Below, one piece after another: positions 9,773 to 20,939 of a DNA stretch of 31,841 nucleotides. Positions within the stretch are counted from its first letter, which is position 1, and every line of letters starts with the position of its first letter. The notes beneath the pieces are model-generated. The model made no database searches. It worked only from the letters and a program-made list of their open reading frames with translations, and was not told the DNA's origin. Both the position numbers and the translations under genes were made by a program. The DNA is from Chara braunii (taxonomy: Eukaryota; Streptophyta; Charophyceae; Charales; Characeae). The stretch lies in the NCBI GenBank assembly GCA_003427395.1, contig BFEA01000328.1, positions 1,605,389 to 1,637,229 on the forward strand, given 5' to 3'.

Positions 9773-12700
9773 TCATGGAGACAGGACAAGTTTCCTTGTT
9801 GTCGCAGAAACCGCAGCCAGCCGATTCTTTTTAGCCCAAGAACGCAGAAACCACAGCCTTGCCTTGTATCTTTGTGATACAGCCACTGCCAGCACACGTC
9901 GTCTCCAATCCACCACAATCATGTGTCTGACAGTGGCTTTCATTCCCCCTCTCAGCTCATTATCCGAAAAGTACCTGTTTTGGAAGAGCACTGAGTTTCG
10001 CTCTTTCCAAATCCACCAAATTGCCACAGCCCGAACAGCCGTTGCTACGTAACCCCAGCCCTTCCCGTAGGCTAATGAGTTGGGCAATTTACCCGTCACA
10101 GCCCACTCCAAGTTCCACTCCAGCTCCTCAGGACCCCCTAAGGCCTTCCAATGGTGACCCCACCATCGCCATATCCTGAAAGACAGAGGGCAGGTACCGC
10201 ACAGGTGTGCATGATCCTAAGGGGAGCGATGACACCGCACACTGTGCACCTCCACATCCATTCCTTTAGCGAATAGGGATACCGCATCAAGTGGGGCCCG
10301 GTGTATTATCTGCCACACTATTGACGAACACTTCTTACTTGGTAGGCGTTGACAAACTTTCCACATGTCCTTATAATATTCGACTGAGAGGGATGTCCCG
10401 CCACTGGAAGAGCACGGGTGTGCAGCCTGTACACTGATGGTGGAGCTCCCCTTTGCCTTCTGCACCGCCATTCCCGGTCTCGAGTTATATTGGTGCAAAT
10501 AAGATTCCTTTCTCAACCTCGCCCATCCATACAACCCCACATCCAACCGCATTCGACGGATAGGGGTCCCGTTCATCAGCAGTGTAGGTTGAGCTGACCC
10601 ACCTGCTGAAAACTGAAGGACTGTTCTCACCTCCTCTAAAAGACAGGGACCACTTACATTCCGCTCTTCTCTGAATGTCAGTCTGCCCATGTGAGGGCCC
10701 TCTCCAGCTTCCCCTTCCCACACCTCCACCTGCTCCTCCCCAACAAATTTGTAAAACTGCGATTTTGGGCATACACTGAGTACTGGTCTATACCATCGCC
10801 CTCTCGAAGCGGAACCCTGTAACAGATGTTTCCACCCCTCTGGGATCGCATTAACCAGTTCCGCCCTCCTCAAACCTATATGCCATCTCCTCCCCAGCTT
10901 CCCCCGAAGAGATGGCTCATCCAGCCAATACGTCCTGAGGTCGTCCCATAGATCTTCAACCCGCAGTACTCCACATTCCACCCATGCCTTCCCAAAGTTC
11001 CCTCTGCCTGAGATCCCAAAAGTATTGCCATCCTCCTTCATGATCCATTGGTTCTCAAACAGCGGCTGACGCAAAACTTCGTCCCGCGTTTGTGGTTCTC
11101 GGATCGCAGCCGGAGCAAGGGTCTTCCACGCACGGATTACTCCTTGCCAAAAGGGGGACTTTGGTCTACGTCGCTGGTATGCCAGAAGCGCCATTACTGC
11201 CCAAACGTCCTCCCCCCTGCACAAGTCCCAGTCTTTCGCCAAGATGTACTCCGCTAAGGCAACCCAGCTACGATCCTCCATATCCAACATTGCTTTGATC
11301 GGCCATTTGCAGAGCAGAGCGTTGATCTGACGTACGGGGTCCAAAACAGCGAGACCTCCTTCCTCCTTTGATGTTGTAATCTTCACCCACGACAGCTTAG
11401 ACATATGACCTTGGCCTTCCTCCACATCTGGTTTCCAGATGAACTTGGCTGCCAGTGTCCTAATGTGTTGCGCTGTTTTTTTCCCCAGGGGCCTCACGGC
11501 TCCAGTGTACCAAAGTTGTGAGAACATTGCTGCATTAACTATCAGAGCTCTACCAAAGAGAGATAGACTATACACCGTCTTCCATGAGCAAATCCGTTGT
11601 TCCACCTTTCCCACCAATAGCTTGTCTTGAGTCTCTGCACAATTCTGTAGGGACACTTGCACTCCCAGAAATCTCTCTGATGAGTCAGCCGGGATCCTTT
11701 TCATCCCAAAATCCACAGACAACCCGTATTGAGCAGGCAAAAAATATGCTGACTTAGACCAGTTCACCTGAGCCTCGCACTGACCACAGTAGTCAACTAA
11801 AATCCCTTTGACCGCGTTGAGAGAGCCTACCGTGTTTTTAGATATGATTGTTAGATCATCTGCGAGTGTACTCCCTTTGAACTGAATCTGTCCGCGAATC
11901 CGCAGTCCAACTATATAAGGGTTATATCTCACATTATTCATCAAAACATCCATCTGAAGTACGAAAAGCAATGGGGCTAATGGACAACCCTGTCTCAGTG
12001 ACCGCGTTAGTGGAAAAGTGGAGGAGATTCTTCCATTAATCATCACCGCTGCCATGGCATGAAAGTACATGACATGAACCCATGTGGTGAAGTTCAGACC
12101 AATGCCGACATGTTTCAATATCGTCAGAACAAAGGCCCAACTCACTCTGTCATAGGCCTTTTCCAAGTCCAAAAGTAACACAGCCATATCTAATTGTTCC
12201 CCTTCAATGATTTCCATTGATTCGACCACAGTGACAATGTTGTCCAATATTGATCTCCCCTTCACAAAAGCACCTTGATCCACCCCTACCAAGTCCAGCA
12301 AATAAACAGCTAACCTGATTGCTAAGGTCTTTGTCAGTGACTTGTAGGAAGTGTTGAGCAAGGAGATCGGCCGCCAATTCCGGATATTATGCTTCTCCCC
12401 TTTTTTATAAAGAAGTGCGATAATCCTTTTAGTCATACACGCGGGTAATCTAACACCTGAGAGAGCCTCATTGTAGATTTGAACTAGGTCTTCTTTAAAT
12501 AGGTTCCAGAATTTCAGAAAGAACTCGATGGGCAAACCATCCTCCCCTGGGGCTTTACCTTTCACCGTTTGCATAGCGGCGTGTGTCAGCTCCTGCCCTG
12601 TAATTGGCCTGTCTAGTGCCAGTTTTCTTGAGGGGGGGATGCGGACCTTGGTTTGCAATCAAAACAATGAAGACTCAGATAGGTCTGCATACACCTCCTC

Positions 12701-14026
12701 CGGTGGACTGCGGGAGGTCAGGATATCACGAAAGTATGTAATGGCATTCTCACACATCCCAACCGTGTCTGAAGCTTTACGAAGATTTGGGTCGAAGGGG
12801 TGTGCGAGTTCCTTCATTAGCCGGTGTTGGATAGTCTGTCTGTTGACCAGTGTAAAGGTCTCTTTGGACATACAGTCCAACTTTTCCATTCTCAATACTT
12901 TACAACGTTCTTGCCATACCCTTTGCCTCCTCAACTGTATCTCTTCCCACTTTTGCAGCCAGCGAGTTCTTTCTCTTGACCAAAAAACATCTGAGACAGG
13001 GTGCATGCCTATCGCTGCCTCGGCCTCCTCTATCCTTCGCTTACAATTTCTTTCCTCTTCCTTCCTTTTAAAAACCTTTATAATGGACAGTACCGCCAGC
13101 CCCTTAGATATAACACGGAGGCCAGTAGTTAACCATTCTCCTTTCGATAAGAACAGATCCATGGTACTCTGCCAAGCCTGGTTCTGTTTCTCAACCCACT
13201 GAGTAATGCCCAGGTCCTCCAAGTTCTGCGTGTTTAGTCTAAAATATCTGTGTTCCCTATCAATACAGGGGCCAGGGGCGAAGCGAGCAAGCAAAGGATA
13301 ATGGTCAGACAATGGATCCACTACCGGGGTCACAGACAATAAGGATTCCCACGCAGCAGCCCTAACAAAGATCATGTCAAGTCTGCGTTGATATCTCAAG
13401 GCCCTCTGTTCGCCGCTCAGTGTACGTTGTCGCCTATTTGCAGGGTGCCACGTGAAACCATGGTCGTTAGGGTGAGTGACACGATAAGCGTCAATCAGGC
13501 CTTGTTTTTCCAAGAGGGCCATTAATATTTTAGCATCCGTACGAATTGGGCTGACCTGCTGTGTGTCTATACCAGGGTTTAAAACCGTGTTCCAATCCCC
13601 AGCTAAGATCAAATTCTCCACGTCTGGGATAGCGTCTGTCAGATCATACAAAAACCGCAAACGTTCCTTCCTTTCTGATGGAGCATATACACACATTACT
13701 GCCCAAGACTCATCAGCTATTACCCCTTTAACCCAGACCCATCGACCCTAGTTATCAAAGCATTCATCAGTCCACTCGAAATCCAAATCACGATGAAATA
13801 AAATTGCAGTTCCGCCCTTAGACCCATCTGTCGGGGCCCACACCTGTGGGCCAGCCCACAAGTTTCCCAGATCCGCAATTTTATCTGCACACAACTTGGT
13901 TTCTTGGAGACAGGCGATTTGTGCCTTCTTGGAATGGATCCAAGATTTCAACCGACTCCGTTTCTCTCTCCCATTCTGATCCCCCAACCCCCGTACATTC
14001 CAGGATGCAACGAAAATATGGTTCAT
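9773..14026 (-). pseudogene. LINE B ORF2 (APE endonuclease - reverse transcriptase - zinc-finger), one frame with three stops
   Basis: A single frame of 1417 codons plus stop runs 14026 to 9773. The endonuclease has a full motif set: SWNVRGLG, CLQETKL, GRWVWVKG, CVYAPSE, AGDWNTVLN, RRLDMIFV and SDHYPLL. The reverse transcriptase has KAPGEDGLPIEFF (about 12565), NWRPISLLN, DQGAFVKGR, LLDLEKAYDRVSW, SLRQGCPLAPLLF and STLADDLTII (around 11853-11870). The C-terminal zinc-finger-like segment (VRCHRSP…HLCGTCPLSFRIWRWW) spans about 10235-10145 and a final WIWKERNSV motif follows. Three in-frame stops interrupt it: TAG 13748-13750, TGA 12659-12661 and TAG 10217-10219. The first sits where A and C have Q before GRWV, so it is CAG changed to TAG. 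No frameshift is present, unusual for a decaying LINE. The start ATG overlaps the ORF1 stop as ATGA (14026-14023). Confidence 0.93.
14023..14026 (-). promoter_or_regulatory. ATGA stop/start overlap between LINE B ORF1 and ORF2
   Basis: On the - strand the ORF1 stop TGA (14025-14023) shares two bases with the ORF2 start ATG (14026-14024). Such overlaps in other LINEs permit termination-reinitiation translation of ORF2; that mechanism is inferred here. Elements A and C instead have short gaps of 23 and about 70 bases. Confidence 0.75.
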
Positions 14027-16038
14027 GTATGCGGGACCCGGTCGGCTTGTTTATGGATGTGACCGGGGCCGCTCATCGCCGTTGGAGTTTTCCTGCGCAG
14101 CGGTTCAGTGGTAGTTCGGGCCTTGGCCCACGGAGAGGACAAAATGTCACGGAAAAAAAGCGATGTCAAATTTATTCCTTTGAGTTTCTGATTGCACTCC
14201 GCCACGAGGTCTGCAGGCAGACCATCCTCCAAATGAATATTGGCTAAGTTCGGGTTATCTGCTCTATCAAACCACCTTCCCGGAACCCACACCACTCCCT
14301 CTCTCTCCAGGACCAGGAAAGCGTCAGGAGGTAGACAAAGATCTACAAAAGGAACATATAGGCGGTGACAGGTCCCTGCTGGAAACTGGCGCACCACCCG
14401 TCCCATCGTGACATTAGGCACTACTCGACAAGGGAATCTGTTCTTCAGGAGCGTTCTGACACAACTCAAGACTGCCTCGTTGCTGGGTGGGAGTTCCGTA
14501 GGAAAGGATGGCATCACCAGGTCCCTGTTCCCGGAGTCATAACAGAGGACAAGAGCCCCCTGAGAGTCCGGGATACTGATTACTGGTACCACCCGTTTGG
14601 TAGAAGAACGTGCCTCCCTTGGTACCGAGGTCATCCCTCCATGATTAGCCAAACCAGGCTCTGTCGTACGTGTCTGATCTAGATGCCACAGGGTTTCTGA
14701 AGTCGGGACTACTGAAGAGGTTGATGACTCCCCTTCAGAGAACGTGAGTGATCTGGAGGACTTTTCTCCTTCCAGCTCATCTTCATAAGTGTGGCGCTGC
14801 TTAGTCGGACATCTATTACCTCTCAGTACCGAGTTTGCAGCTGGACCACGTGACTCATTCCCCGCTTCTTGCATCTCTTCTTCTCGTTTCGACCCTGGAT
14901 CAGTGCCGGCTTCGCTGGCGGCGCCGTTCGGTTGTCCGGTGGCTGAGCTTTGATGTCCTGTGGGAGTCAGTATGGGGGACGGTGTGGGGGTCGGTGTACG
15001 GGTCGCCATCGATGATGAGGGCACAGTTACATACCCACCCTGCCCTCCAGGAGGGGGGGAACTCCCCCCTACTGAGACTCCAGGCGGTGGTGGTTCGGGT
15101 TCAAATACTGGGTTAACCCTACTGCCACTGAACGTCGGTGACCCCCTACCCATGACTGAACCAGGCACAGCAGGATTACCATTAAACAGACTCGGAACCA
15201 TCTGTATACCAAAACCCGGAAGAAACGAGAACCCGCCCTGCCCACCTTGGGGGTTCGGTGGGGGGACCTGGAAGTGTATCGGGATTTGCTGGTTTGCAGC
15301 CTAAGTCGTACCCTGCCCCGTGAAACCCATATTGAAACGTACGCCTACCGTGTGACCGAGTGAGTTCATCGGTTGAGAGCTCCATGGAGGATTCCCCGGT
15401 CGAAGTCCCTGTAGCAGTGCAGGCCGTGTTGACTGTTGAGACTGTGCAGAAAATGACTGCCCAGTTGGAGGTTGAGACGGGCCAGCCGTCTGCTTCCCTT
15501 TCTGGTTTTGGGGCAATCTGGGGGGAACGGAAGTCCCCTGTGTCGTGTGGTGTTGAGGGTGGTGCGGGCAATCCACGCTGTCTTCGGTGTGGTAGTACCA
15601 CCAACACTTCTTACACCAATCCGTAGCTTGAGAGACAAACTCGAGTTTGAAAGTCTCCCCATCCTTCTCGAAGTTAAGTTTGTCCTTCCACAACTGCCTG
15701 GCCTCAGGTGCTAGGTCCATTTTAATATCATTAACCGAGGAAAGTGGTTATCCTTCTGAGGAGGATACATCTTCAAAATTTTGGCCATGGACGTTTCTAC
15801 TGCCCAATGCAAGTGGAACATGGCCCGTAAGGAGACCCTAATAGCCATGACCCAAAACTTGTCGGCGGCCTCTTGAGCTTTGAGATCCTCTGATTCCTTT
15901 TTGGTGGCCCACCTCCGGAATTGAATTGAATAGCGGATATCCGGGTTACCCGGCGTGTTAGGATCTCTAAATACAACGGTATCACTGCCTTTATTTACCA
16001 TAAAGTCCGCAATATTTTTGGTGGTAGCAACATATGAG

Positions 16039-16051
16039 AATACATTCGCCC
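16039..16051 (-). repeat. Target-site duplication of LINE C, copy at its 3' end
   Basis: The 13 bases AATACATTCGCCC (+ strand) are identical to 26527-26539. They lie directly beyond the poly(A) end of element C (one extra G at 16052 intervenes). Together the two copies define C as one insertion. Confidence 0.92.
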
Positions 16052-16052
16052 G

Positions 16053-16192
16053 TTTTTTTTTGTTTTTTTTTTTTTTCAAAAAACAATCCCTCTAGTGCTA
16101 GTGATGCTGATATAAGCATGCACCACTAGCACCAGGGAATAGGCTCCATCTATTAGTGGGGAGCAGCACCCCTGCTGGAAAACGGGTCCAGC
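16053..16192 (-). promoter_or_regulatory. Poly(A) tail and conserved hairpins at 3' end of LINE C
   Basis: Reading the - strand: hairpin GCTGGA/TCCAGC (16192-16187/16179-16174), then a 13-bp stem GTGCTAGTGGTGC (16132-16120) with GCATCACTAGCAC (16107-16095), a 12-nt loop and one G·T wobble, then GGGATTGTTTTTTG and the A-rich tail. Alignment with 9604-9713 of element A is close throughout. Two stem pairs differ from A by compensatory changes. Confidence 0.8.
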
Positions 16193-16216
16193 GTCCCTAT
16201 GATACATTGGAATACT

Positions 16217-19200
16217 TCAGAATCTTTCAGAACAACTTTGCTGAGAAAAATATTTTTTTCCATACCATGAGATAGGAACAATGACTGATGTTGAGGGGGG
16301 GAAGGGATCTGGGAATTCAGAGAGAGGGCGCATTGGTACTGCAGCATCAATAGTAGTCCATTCATAAAATAACAATTTGTAGTCTCTTTGGAACTTTATC
16401 TCATCATTACCCTCTGCTCCATTCCAAATGACTTTCCCCAGTCTCCCACCCTGGTTTCCGCCCAGCCAGTTATGATTAAATTTTTGAAAGTGTGACTGTA
16501 TTTCTGTTTTATTGGATAGAAATTTAACTTTTTCCTTTGTTTGAGACCATCTTGTAAGAATATCTGTTTCAATTTGTTGTTTGATTGTTTCCGTAAAGTC
16601 TGGTCCATCCAGTCTAGCCCCCTCCCATTCATAAGTGCATCTTCTCATCCAGATGGTCCACATAACAACCCTTCTCTCTATACAAAAAAGATTATCTATA
16701 AATTCCTCCTGATCTTCCACTGATTCTTGGTTGGGGGTCCATGTCTCTAGCAAAATAACTTTCCACCCCCAAGGCCATGCAACATGTGGAACTAATTTTG
16801 ACCATATGAGATCCCACCACCGCCAAAGCCAAATGGACCCAGGACATTGCATAAAGATGTGTTCTATAGTTTCAGGAATTGTTCTACTCGGAAAAGCAGA
16901 TCTGCAAAATTTACACCATCTTGTAGCTATTTCTTTCTGTTCTAAGGAAGATCTATCAATTAGCCAATCGTTGGTTGGGAGACACCTATGTTCAATTTGC
17001 CATTGTAGAGAAGCAATTTTGGATGGTTTATTTTTGACTGCTTTAAACCACTTTATCAGTCTCAGATCTTCTTTACTTATGTTGAGGTGTTTCATCCATC
17101 TTTCCGATACCATGTCTTTAAGGTTGATTTTTNGCCTCATCATTCGATAAGCAGATTTAACCTTCAGCAAATGGATAGATCTTTTATATGACCTATTATG
17201 TCTGCCTATTCTTTTTTCTGAATTCCATACCCAGTTAGTCGGGTCTAGTGGAAGTTTAGAAATAGGATAGTCAGGTCTGAAGGCTAGCCAAGAATCTTTA
17301 CTCTTGATTACTCTTATTCTGAAGATTTGATGTGCTTGTACCCATGTATTTTCCTCTTGATTTGGCGAAGTGATGATATTATTAATTGACAAGGAAAAAT
17401 TATGGAGGAGATACTTCCCATTTTGGCCACGCTCTATAATCCTGCCAATTGACAGGGGTTGAGACTTAGTTGCAACCCAGTCATTTATCAATAATTTGGG
17501 GCTTCCTTTGAGGATTTGTATCCATTCAAGAGGGATGAGGTCAATTAGCTTTTCCAGTGTTTCCTCTTAATGATGACAATATCGTAGCCTCGTTTTTAAT
17601 TTCAATGGGTCAATCCAATCATTTTTCTCACTATCTCATATATCATTAACTCTCACGATTCCTTTGTTGATCCATCCTTTCCACGGTGAATGCATACAGT
17701 GAAGAACCGTACCTTGGGAATCCCGTATCCACATGTTGTCGAATAAAGGTTGTTGACAGACTTCCTTCCACCTTTCTGATGAGAGTTTGTCTGTCAATGG
17801 TAACCTCCTCCAGGTTTTCAATATGGTAACCCAAAATTGATCGTTTTTGAAGTCCTATCTGACAGCCTGTCTATTGGAAGTATCCGTTGTTACTTGAGGC
17901 TTAGATGACCTTTTTGGGATTGTCCAAGATCGGTTTTCCAACCATGTCAAAGGGTCTATTTCGTCAGTCGTGGAGGGGGCTAGGCGCTTGATTTGTTCGA
18001 AAGCCAAAGGGGACCATGGAGTGTGAGGATTGAACAATAGTCTTTGGATCCATTGAATTGAAAGCGCTCTTGACTAAGTTAGAGGATCAAGGATTCCCAA
18101 TCCCCCTGCTACTTTTGGTTGGATAATGGATTGCCTGCAACCCTACTGATCACTTTATTGTATTCGTGATTACCTCTCCATAAGAAGGCAGTTAATTGTT
18201 GTTGAAGAGATTTGAGGGAAACTCTATCCAAAGCCCATATCGCTGATTTATACCAAATAGAAGCTAATATTACATTATTTATTAACATTGATCGACCAAA
18301 AATTGAGGTATATTGTTCTTCCACAATTCTAATTTAGATAGAGCTGGTTGGGAGATCCAGTCGTTATGGGACTTTGGTTTACCTTCAGCTGATAGTGTGA
18401 TCCCTAACACTCTGATGGGAGTATCCAAGGAGAGTCACTTTACTCTTGGTAGTTCTGGTGGCCTCCCTCCTTGCTAATGTATCCACCATCCAGTTGTTTT
18501 ATTCCCCCAGTTAACCCTCATGTCTGAGAGGCGACAAAATTTGTCCATCATCTTTTGAACTTCTACCATATTTTCATTGGTAGTATCAATCATTAAGGAT
18601 AGGTCATCAACAAAAAGGGAACAGACTGGAATAGCCTTTTCCAGAATGCTAGTGACCTGTATACGTCTAATATCTTTGTGATGTCTCAAATTTGCTGCTA
18701 GAGCCTCCATGATAATAACAAAAAGAAAGGGTGCCAAGGGATCCCCCTGTCTGACAGATATTTGTAAATGAATGGGGGGAGCCAAATTATTATTGACCAT
18801 AACCCTCATTGTAGCATTTTGATGCAAAATTTTTACCCATCTTCTGAAGTTAGGACAAAAATTAAAATTTTCAGGCATTTATCAAAAAAAAAACAATCAA
18901 CATGATCATATGTTTTTCAAAATCTATAAAGATAAATGCAGTATTGTGTTTAGACTGACGAGAAATTTTCAGAAGTTCGTTTACCAAAAGGATATTATCA
19001 TGAATGTTTCTACCATTTATGAACCCTGTTTGAGAAGGATGAATAATTTCTCGAATTACATTGGACAAACGATCCGTTAGTGCTTTAGCTATTAGCTTAT
19101 AGACCACTGTGAGAAGGGTTATAGGTCGATAGTTTCTTATATTCGCCTTATCCCCTTTCTTATATAAAAGTGTAAGAACTCATTGTCCAACAAATTCCCC

Positions 19201-20869
19201 CATCTCTCTTGAGGCCCATACCTTTTGATAATAATTCATCAAGTCTTCTGAAATGTAGTCTCATGTTGCTTCCCAGAATTCTTTGGGAAGACCATCTATG
19301 CCCGGAGACTTATCTTCTTCCGTTAGTAAGAGGGTTTTCCATATTTCTTCTTTAGCTAGGGGTTTCTCCATCATCTATTTTTGCTCTTCTGATAGTGATT
19401 TATTTAATGGACGAACAAAATCTTCAATTTTCATAGTTTGTTGCTCCTTTGGGATGTGTGTATTTTGCGATGAGAATAGAGATTAAAAAAAAATCCCTAG
19501 CTATTTTAGTGCACGCTGCCGTGGAAGTGACCATGTTCTTATTTTAATCTCCTGGGTCTTTTAGGGGTTCAATGATTGTTCTTCCTGTTCTTGCTCTAGC
19601 CATGGCAAAAAAACGTGCATCCATTGATCCTTCCATATTTTGAATTCTGAGTTTACTCCTTATTCTTAGACCCTGCCATCTATATTCCATCTGAGACACT
19701 TGCTGGGTTTCTAAGAGTTGTAGTTCTTGAGCTATTGGTTCTAGGGATTCCTAATCTTCTGAGTCAGTCTCTTGGTTTTGTAGCTCACGAATTCTATTGT
19801 AGATGAGGGCTTCTTTATCATGTTTTTGCTTTGCCAGTAGTCGAGAATATTCAGTACATTTACGGCCTAAAAAAGCTAGATCGTTGTTGAACCATATAAC
19901 GTCGTTATGGAGGCGATTTCTCTGTTCTCTCCAAAAGGACCACACATCTCGAAGATAATTCAGAAAGCAGTCCATCTTAAGGAGGGATGTGTTTAAATGA
20001 TAGAATCCTCTCCCTTGGTCAGGTTTTTTCCTAAAGGAGAAAATCAATACACACATGGCATGATCCAGTCCTGTGAAAGGACTTTTTGGAAAGATCTCTG
20101 CTAGTTTGAGAGCTCCTTGTAGTTCTTCGGCAACCAGAATGAGATCAATACGGGATTTGGAATTCTGATTGGCTGTGCCCTTTCTAAAACAAGCGAAAGT
20201 TTTGAGCGTTGGATTCAGCCTCCTATAAGAATAAAAAAGATTGAGGGATTGACATAAGTTCGCCATTATCCTTTCATCCGTAGTCATGTATGCTGGACAG
20301 GGGGAAGGAAGACGCCACCTATCTAAGTATCTATCCGGGGCAGCGTTAAAATCCCACACAATGATCAGGGGAATGCCCACTGGTAACCGTGGGAATATGT
20401 TTTCAAAGAAAAATTGTCTTTCCCCTACCTCATTGGGTCCATACACACATAAAATTCCCACTATCTCTATTTCTAGCATAGCTAACACATATACCCACCT
20501 ACCCTGTTCCAGATCTTTAACTGTGCATGTAATCTCTACTCTGGATAGGGGGGGGATCCAAATAGCCACCCCTGAGCTCCCAAGAGAAATGGCATGTGCC
20601 CTATAAGATTGGTGCGGCCATATGTGATTGTGTAGGTAATTATGCATAGGTGTGTCCATCAAGTGAGTTTCCTGGATGCATATTACATCCGGCCACTCTT
20701 TTCCATCAATCCCTTTTAATTGATCATACATCGCTTGTCTTTTGTTTGCTTTAGCAGAGGCTAAACCATTAACATTTAGGGATCTAAGGTCTAAATCCGT
20801 CTGTTTTCTCAACAATTTCCATTCCTTGTCCTTATTATACAAAGCATCAATAATTTTAATTCCTTCCAT
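16217..20869 (-). pseudogene. LINE C ORF2 (APE endonuclease - reverse transcriptase - zf-RVT), heavily broken
   Basis: The start is placed at ATG 20869 (MEGIKII…), matching A's ORF2; the frame is open upstream to 20893. Endonuclease motifs: LNVNGLASA, ICIQETHLM, CVYGPN, VWDFNAAPD (the usual G before DFN is W), SRIDLIL, GLDHAMC. The first stop is TAG near 19751. RT fragments: NYRPITLL, QTGFINGRN (about 19035), FIFIDFEK (about 18930), SVRQGDPLAPFLF and CSLFVDDLSLM (about 18610). Further stops include TGA codons in the segments matching EFWEDMW and GQGVLTLL of A. Frame changes occur at A/T homopolymers near 18885-18910 and 19482. The C-terminal part (17491-16217) is one open frame with a zf-RVT (LQWQIEHRCLPTN, WCKFC, ETIEHIFMQCP). 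Some homopolymer indels could be sequencing errors. Confidence 0.9.
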
Positions 20870-20939
20870 TTTTGTGGATTCAGAGAATCTCAATGGACAC
20901 TAAAGAATTTTGAGGAGGTAGTGCTTCCCAGAAGTTTTT

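Larger units (their letters stand above)
9737..16051 (-). mobile_element. LINE B, 3' part (second LINE family; host of A and C)
   Basis: This - strand LINE holds the 3' two thirds of ORF1 and all of ORF2. Its 3' UTR is cut after 36 bases by the poly(A) end of element A, so B's own 3' end lies left of A, outside the window. Its 5' side is interrupted at 16051 by element C and resumes at 26527. It differs from A/C in its ORF1, in overlapping ORF1/ORF2, and in RT motifs (LADD, SDH), so it is a separate family. Confidence 0.9.
14023..16051 (-). pseudogene. LINE B ORF1, 3' part (zinc knuckle, proline-rich linker, C-terminal domain)
   Basis: This continues the ORF1 that starts at 26861 and is split by element C. 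After the junction it reads VFSYVATTKNIADF…, then RAMFHLHW. A frameshift lies near 15720-15745, where the frame ending ILKWT* gives way to DIKMDLAPEARQLW. A zinc knuckle CKKCWWYYH…C follows (about 15617-15570; spacing CX2CX4HX6C). The frame continues through TAG 15301-15303 and a long Pro/Gly/Ser-rich linker to a C-terminal domain (about 14600-14180: VVPVISI, MPSFPTELP, VVWVPGRWF) related to that of A and C. The stop TGA at 14025-14023 overlaps the ORF2 start. Role: RNA-binding partner of ORF2 in the retrotransposition particle (family knowledge). Confidence 0.85.

Noticed and set aside
12528-13202. 224-codon + strand open frame
   Set aside because: It lies antisense to LINE B ORF2, whose endonuclease and RT motifs on the - strand are unmistakable.
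4078-14026. In-frame TAG, TGA and TAA inside long conserved ORFs as evidence of stop-codon reassignment
   Set aside because: All three stop codons occur, they fall at different places in each copy, frameshifts coexist, and ORF1/ORF2 also end at normal stops. Decay of silenced repeats explains it without a variant genetic code.
15711-16079. A - strand protein starting with a Lys/Asn-rich stretch
   Set aside because: That start is the poly(A) tail of element C read through into B's interrupted ORF1. The true N-terminus is at 26861.
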